From the NCBI GenBank assembly GCA_938002625.1, contig CALLAD010000131.1, positions 1 to 5,171 on the forward strand: a stretch of DNA of 5,171 nucleotides, given 5' to 3'. The notes beneath the pieces were generated by a model, which saw only the letters and a list, made by a program, of their open reading frames with translations, was not told where the DNA came from and did not search any database. Below, one piece after another: positions 1 to 5,171 of this stretch. The stretch's first letter is position 1, and the number at the start of each line of letters is the position of its first letter. The position numbers were made by a program, and so were the translations under genes. This DNA is from an uncultured Aquificaceae bacterium (lineage in GTDB: Bacteria; Aquificota; Aquificia; Aquificales; Aquificaceae).

Positions 1-240
1 CCAAACTATTTCCAATGCAGTGCTACCCTCTATATGGGCTCCTTCCTCGTTCTCCTTGGGTTTGTAGCGATATTTGATCATAAAGTAGATGGATGGTATT
101 GCTACTATAAGGTATATGACCACCGCCACCCAAAACCATACGGCCACTGAGTTTTCCCAGTATACTCTGGGATATGCTAAAGGGCCTTCACTTGCCATGG
201 ATATTCCTGCAAGCGAAAGCAACAGTATAAGGTTTTTCAT
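1..240 (-). CDS. coxB: Cytochrome c oxidase subunit II, N-terminal part (runs off left edge)
   Basis: Subunit II carries the CuA centre that takes electrons from cytochrome c and passes them to subunit I of the haem-copper oxidase. Only the first 80 codons are here. They show a signal peptide (residues 1 to about 17, hydrophobic LILLLSLAG, likely cleaved after SMA), a first membrane helix at about 31-55, then a charged stretch KYRYKPKENEEG leading into IEGSTALEIVW. That last segment matches the family pattern just before the second membrane helix (HGN-T-LEIIW type). The CuA ligands lie in the C-terminal domain, outside the window. The ATG at 240-238 overlaps the upstream sco stop (ATGA) and is preceded by a strong Shine-Dalgarno at 247-254, so translation is probably coupled. 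Identification rests on the N-terminus and operon context; subunit I probably follows beyond the left edge, but that cannot be seen. Confidence 0.85.
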   Translation of the reverse strand, partial: MKNLILLLSLAGISMASEGPLAYPRVYWENSVAVWFWVAVVIYLIVAIPSIYFMIKYRYKPKENEEGAHIEGSTALEIVW

Positions 241-1007
241 CTTGCTACCTCCTTCTTCTTTCTATATATGGCTTGTAATAGGGTGAGGCTGGCTAACATA
301 GCCCCACCAAAGGCAAAGATAACTGTTGGGTTTAGTCCATACTTTCCTGTGTTTGGGTCATACCTATAGCACACCATATAAGCAACGTCCACTATAGTAT
401 TTCTTGTAATCCTAAAAGTTTCCGCTTCTGCAAGGGCTATACGAAAATCCTTTTCTCTTGGAGATATACCATAAAGGTATCTAACAATCTTACCGTCGGG
501 AGCTATAAATATAACCACGTTGGGATGTACAAATACCCTATCTTGACGAGAATAGAAGAACCTATAACCAACAGACTGGGTTAGCTTTTTTATGTCCTCT
601 TCCGACATTATCCCGAAGGTCCATTTGGGGTTATTTACACCTAATTGGGATTTAAACTTCTTAATATCCTCAAGCCTATCCTCTTTGTCAAAGGAGAGCA
701 CAAGAAGGTTCGCATCCTTTCCTACGTTTTTTGTGGCTTCCATGGCTGATTTGACTATTAAAGGGCATGCAGAATCGCAGGTGTAGTAGGCAAGAATAAG
801 GGCAGTAGGTTTTCCCTTAATGAATTCATATAGCTTGTAGGTTTTTCCATCCTCGGCAGTAAAGGTTATATTTGCTACCTTGTTTCCAAGGTATTTTTCC
901 TCTTCTATCTGCATTATTGAAGCATCAAACATACTTGGTGTATTCTTTGGTTGTGGTGTGCCAAAGGCAAAGACCCAAAACAGGAAGAGAAGGACTAAAC
1001 CCCTCAT
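237..1007 (-). CDS. Sco1/SenC family copper chaperone for cytochrome oxidase assembly
   Basis: Sco proteins are thioredoxin-fold, membrane-tethered proteins that bind copper and help load or reduce the CuA site of oxidase subunit II. This 256-residue protein has a hydrophobic N-terminus (residues 1-16, probable export signal) and a thioredoxin-like domain at about 45-195. The family copper ligands are visible: the CxxxC motif TCDSACP (Cys77, Cys81) and a distal histidine in VFVHPNVVIF (His161). After the fold comes CYRYDPNTGKYG (213-224), a motif I associate with the longer bacterial Sco forms, then a C-terminal membrane helix at about 227-247 and a basic tail RKKKEVAR. Anchoring at the C-terminus differs from classical Sco1, which has an N-terminal helix. 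The ATG lies 3 nt after the coxC stop with only a weak GGAAAG-like site, suggesting translational coupling. The gene sits between subunits III and II and overlaps coxB by ATGA, which supports a role in CuA assembly. Confidence 0.92.
   Translation of the reverse strand: MRGLVLLFLFWVFAFGTPQPKNTPSMFDASIMQIEEEKYLGNKVANITFTAEDGKTYKLYEFIKGKPTALILAYYTCDSACPLIVKSAMEATKNVGKDANLLVLSFDKEDRLEDIKKFKSQLGVNNPKWTFGIMSEEDIKKLTQSVGYRFFYSRQDRVFVHPNVVIFIAPDGKIVRYLYGISPREKDFRIALAEAETFRITRNTIVDVAYMVCYRYDPNTGKYGLNPTVIFAFGGAMLASLTLLQAIYRKKKEVAR
247..254 (-). promoter_or_regulatory. Shine-Dalgarno for coxB inside the sco reading frame
   Basis: On the minus strand this reads AAGGAGGT, 6 nt before the coxB ATG (240-238). 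It lies within the last codons of sco, which encode the basic tail, so the site serves both as coding sequence and as ribosome binding site. With the ATGA overlap it fixes the coxB start and fits re-initiation by ribosomes finishing sco. Confidence 0.85.
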
Positions 1008-1010
1008 GGC

Positions 1011-1787
1011 TTAAAACTTTCCAAAGGAACCCACTATGTAGGCCGTTCCTGCCACCAACAGCCAAGCAAGGTCTACAAAGTGCCAGTAATAGCTTGCTGA
1101 CCTTGCTGGAGTCTTCTTATTAAGAGCCTTACCACTGTTTATTAGTAGAATAAGTTGCATTGCAATTCCTACAATTACGTGAGAGGCGTGAACACCAGTA
1201 AGCATGTAAAAGCCAGTTCCATACATGTTGGAGCTTATTGTGAATCCTTTGTGCCAAAGGTGTAGCCATTCCCACGCGTGAATTATTAAGAATACACTTC
1301 CTAAAATTATTGTTGCCAAAAGCCATAGCCTGTAACCACCCAAATCTCCGTGTTCAATGCTGTGCTCTGCTTTCCATATGGTAAAACTGGAAGTCCAGAG
1401 TATAAGGGTTAACAAGGCTACAAGGGCTAAATTCATACCACCCTCTGGTACCCACTCCCTTACCCACACATCCGCATGGGTTACCCTTGCCATCCAAAAT
1501 CCTGCAAAGATAGCACCAAAAATTACTACTTCTGCAAACACAAACCATACTATGCCTTGAAAGCCAAGACCTTCATCGTGTCCCTTTGAAAAATACTCGT
1601 TTGCCCATCCTGCTACACCTATAGCCAGTAGGGCAAGACCAATGCCACCTGCAATAACCGCCAAAAGGGGGAGGTGCCATGTAAAGTAAGCTATGGCTGC
1701 AAGGGCTAAAGCAAAAGTGGATAAACCTACGGGCAGAGCCCATACACTGGTTTCATGGTGAACAGCGTGGCTTCCCTCGTGCGCCAT
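1011..1787 (-). CDS. coxC: Cytochrome c oxidase subunit III
   Basis: Subunit III is a polytopic inner-membrane subunit of haem-copper oxidases that stabilises subunit I and its proton uptake path. The protein has 258 residues, close to the usual length, with seven predicted helices at about 17-37, 40-60, 78-100, 117-137, 154-174, 190-215 and 236-255. Family signatures visible are FAEVVIFGAIFAGFW with the conserved membrane glutamate (Glu86), HAWEW (170-174), GTGFYMLTGVHASHV with two histidines (200, 203), and YYWHFVDLAWL near the end. The soluble N-terminus is histidine-rich (AHEGSHAVHHE). The start is secure: AAGGAGGT lies 5 nt before the ATG at 1787-1785. It is the first gene of a leftward operon with sco and coxB and has a promoter just upstream. 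Finding III first and II later is unlike the common II-I-III order. Confidence 0.96.
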   Translation of the reverse strand: MAHEGSHAVHHETSVWALPVGLSTFALALAAIAYFTWHLPLLAVIAGGIGLALLAIGVAGWANEYFSKGHDEGLGFQGIVWFVFAEVVIFGAIFAGFWMARVTHADVWVREWVPEGGMNLALVALLTLILWTSSFTIWKAEHSIEHGDLGGYRLWLLATIILGSVFLIIHAWEWLHLWHKGFTISSNMYGTGFYMLTGVHASHVIVGIAMQLILLINSGKALNKKTPARSASYYWHFVDLAWLLVAGTAYIVGSFGKF

Positions 1788-1792
1788 TTTTA

Positions 1793-1800
1793 ACCTCCTT
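1793..1800 (-). promoter_or_regulatory. Shine-Dalgarno for coxC
   Basis: Minus-strand AAGGAGGT, 5 nt before the coxC ATG. It matches the anti-Shine-Dalgarno fully and is the site expected to load ribosomes onto the operon, since the following gene sco has only a weak site of its own. Confidence 0.88.
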
Positions 1801-1817
1801 TTTGGTTTTATTATAAA

Positions 1818-1829
1818 TGATATATATCA
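1818..1829. promoter_or_regulatory. Perfect 12 bp palindrome, possible FNR/CRP-family operator over the coxC -10 box
   Basis: TGATATATATCA is its own reverse complement. It matches the inner part of the FNR consensus (TTGAT-N4-ATCAA) as TGAT-N4-ATCA, but the outermost bases (A on the left, G on the right) do not fit. It covers the predicted -10 box, so a bound regulator would be expected to repress. Oxygen-dependent control would suit an oxidase operon. Alternating AT palindromes arise easily in AT-rich DNA, so this remains a candidate only. Confidence 0.3.
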
Positions 1830-1847
1830 GTTATGCTAATTTGTCAA
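1819..1847 (-). promoter_or_regulatory. Predicted sigma-70-type promoter of the coxC-sco-coxB operon
   Basis: Read leftwards, a perfect -35 box TTGACA (1847-1842) is followed after 17 nt by TATATC (1824-1819), a 4 of 6 match to the -10 consensus. Transcription would start near 1812, giving a leader of about 25 nt that includes the coxC Shine-Dalgarno. An alternative -10, a perfect TATAAT at 1815-1810, has only a poor -35 (TAGCAT) at the right spacing and would start almost on the ribosome binding site, so I prefer the first reading. The DNA upstream of the -35 box is nearly pure A/T and could act as an UP-like element. Confidence 0.6.
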
Positions 1848-1855
1848 GATTTATT

Positions 1856-1871
1856 TAAAACATTAAAACAT
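1856..1871. repeat. Two tandem copies of an 8 bp AT-rich unit
   Basis: TAAAACAT occurs twice back to back (1856-1863 and 1864-1871). It lies just upstream of the -35 box of the oxidase promoter, at roughly -45 to -60, where an activator or the RNA polymerase alpha subunit could bind. No known operator is recognised and the low complexity of the region means it may be chance. Confidence 0.4.
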
Positions 1872-1932
1872 TTTAAGAGTAGTAAATCATAAATAAGAAG
1901 AGATAATAAACTGTGCGCTTTTAAGATTTTTG

Positions 1933-1941
1933 TGATATAAT
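1933..1941 (+). promoter_or_regulatory. Predicted extended -10 promoter for bpsA
   Basis: TGATATAAT combines the extended TG element with a perfect TATAAT (1936-1941). No good -35 box is found at 16-18 nt spacing (GTGCGC at 17), which is typical of extended -10 promoters. Transcription would start near 1948, giving a leader of about 30 nt before the bpsA start at 1978. It is divergent from the oxidase promoter about 90 bp away. Confidence 0.6.
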
Positions 1942-1965
1942 TTAGCAGCTTAAAATTTCTGCTCT

Positions 1966-1972
1966 GGAGGTG
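1966..1972 (+). promoter_or_regulatory. Shine-Dalgarno that fixes the TTG start of bpsA
   Basis: GGAGGTG lies 5 nt before TTG at 1978. An in-frame stop TAA at 1951-1953 leaves no other start codon between it and 1978, so the TTG start is well supported despite being a less common initiator. Confidence 0.9.
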
Positions 1973-1977
1973 GTATA

Positions 1978-3041
1978 TTGGATCTTCTTGTTGAGCTCGC
2001 AAGTAAGGCTAAAAAAATAGGTGGTGTAAGGGTTTACAGGAAAAACGTAGAAAGGGTGCTTTCTGCCCTTTTGAAAAGCGGTGATTTTTGGCAAGTGGTA
2101 GATATGTCAGACCTGCCAGTACCAGCAGCTTCTGGTATAGTAAAGGCTTTAATTGAAGAGGGCATAGCCTTTATAGATGATGAGGAAAATATAAGACTTA
2201 CACAAAAAGGCTTGGAACTTGTAAAGGAATTGGGAATAGAGCCATACATAGATTATGTATGTCAAGCTTGTGAGGGTAGGGGTATACCCTTTTATATAGA
2301 TATAGAATTTTACAGAGAATTTTTACAAATCACAAAGGATAGGCCAAAGGCTATAAGGGATTATGATCAAGGCTCTGTCACTCCAGAAACTACCATTTCA
2401 AGGGTGCTCTTTATGGATTCAAGGGGTGATTTAAGAAACAAGCATATTATAGTTTTGGGAGCCGAGGATGATCTTACTGGTCTGGCTGTTGCCCTTTCAA
2501 GAAAGGCTAAAAGTGTTTTAGTGATAGACATAGACAAAAGGCTTATAGACTTTGACAACAGAATATTCAAAGAGTTGGGCATAGATAACGCAGAGGCAAG
2601 GGTTTGGGATCTAAGGAACCCTTTTCCAGAGGAGATTTTAGGGCATTATGATGTTTTTGTTTCAGACCCACCAGAGACACTTCCAGCCTTTAGAGCCTTT
2701 ATAGGTAGAGGAATTGCAACTCTTAAAGAGGAAGGGGGAGTTGGCTACTTTGGGCTTACTTTAAGGGACTCTTCCGTTTTCCGCTGGAGGGAATTTCAGG
2801 CATCTCTTACCACCGAATTTGGCGCTGCCATCACCGACATAATACAGGATTTTAATGCTTACATAACCTGGGATTATCATCCGGAAACAAAAGCGGCCGA
2901 AGTGTCACCAGTTAAAAGAAACCCAAGGGGAATATGGTACAGATCTGCTTGGTATAGGATAGAGGCCCTACCTGGCTTTAAAAGGTGGAACGAGCCCATC
3001 TCCGATGATGTTTTTTATCTTGATGAGGAGGGAACAACCAC

Positions 3042-3045
<4 letters not shown>
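1978..3045 (+). CDS. bpsA: N4-bis(aminopropyl)spermidine synthase (branched-chain polyamine synthase, former DUF43)
   Basis: BpsA transfers two aminopropyl groups from decarboxylated S-adenosylmethionine to the central nitrogen of spermidine, giving N4-bis(aminopropyl)spermidine, a branched polyamine that helps stabilise nucleic acids at high temperature. The protein has 355 residues, about the length of the Thermococcus enzyme. An N-terminal winged-helix-like region (about 1-85) is followed by CQACEGRG (95-102, a CxxC pair), the conserved RDYDQGSVTPETTISRV block (127-143), and a Rossmann-type methyltransferase-like core. In the core, GAEDDLTG (161-168) is the nucleotide-binding loop, VLVIDID (180-186) the acidic strand, and SDPPET (229-234) the substrate-side motif. 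Translation begins at TTG with a strong Shine-Dalgarno. No terminator follows; the TGA stop lies inside the -35 box of the tRNA-Glu promoter. Neighbouring genes are not polyamine genes, so the location gives no functional hint. It could be misread as a generic methyltransferase, but the combined motifs are specific. Confidence 0.93.

Positions 3046-5171
<2,126 letters not shown>

Noticed and set aside
89..286. Short plus-strand open frame opposite coxB and the end of sco.
   Set aside because: It is a shadow of well-supported minus-strand genes, with no ribosome binding site or family resemblance.
1810..1815. Perfect TATAAT on the minus strand as the main -10 box of coxC.
   Set aside because: It lies 26 nt from the TTGACA box, has only a poor -35 at proper spacing, and would start transcription next to the Shine-Dalgarno. 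It could be a minor start site.
1919..1926. TTTTAAGA repeated at 1871-1878 and 1919-1926.
   Set aside because: It is an 8-mer of low complexity in a very AT-rich region, with no symmetry or placement suggesting function.
1944..1963. AGCAG ... CTGCT inverted repeat in the bpsA leader as a possible riboswitch or attenuator.
   Set aside because: The arms are only 5 bp around a 10 nt A/T-rich loop, and no terminator or known riboswitch motif accompanies it.

Overview
The window looks like a piece of chromosome from a thermophilic, respiring bacterium of the Aquificales (Aquifex / Hydrogenobacter / Thermocrinis relatives). This is an inference from three things: a branched-chain polyamine synthase (BpsA), an enzyme typical of hyperthermophilic archaea and deep-branching thermophilic bacteria; moderately AT-rich DNA with heavy use of AGG/AGA and ATA codons; and an aerobic haem-copper oxidase operon. 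The exact genus cannot be settled by eye.

Left half, minus strand (1787 down to 1): a cytochrome c oxidase operon read leftwards, in the order coxC (subunit III), a Sco/SenC copper chaperone, then coxB (subunit II), which runs off the left edge after 80 codons. The genes are tightly packed: 3 nt lie between coxC and sco, and sco and coxB overlap by ATGA. They almost certainly form one transcript. The Sco protein probably supplies copper to the CuA site of the subunit II encoded directly after it.

Middle (1788-1977): a 190 bp, very AT-rich divergent intergenic region. It holds a leftward promoter with a perfect -35 box for the oxidase operon, a 12 bp palindrome resembling an FNR/CRP-type core over its -10 box, a two-copy 8 bp direct repeat, and a rightward extended -10 promoter for bpsA.

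Right half, plus strand: bpsA (1978-3045, TTG start with a strong Shine-Dalgarno), then a perfect-consensus sigma-70-type promoter whose -35 box contains the bpsA stop codon, a tRNA-Glu(UUC) gene (3084-3159), and gyrB (from 3173, running off the right edge after 666 codons). Only 13 nt separate the tRNA from gyrB and no terminator is visible, so the DNA gyrase B subunit is probably expressed from the tRNA promoter and released by tRNA 3' processing.

All genes belong to known families and I see no mobile element, CRISPR array or defence island. I did not find a previously undescribed multi-gene system. The most interesting points are the tRNA-Glu/gyrB junction, where gyrB has no Shine-Dalgarno of its own, and the promoter architecture.
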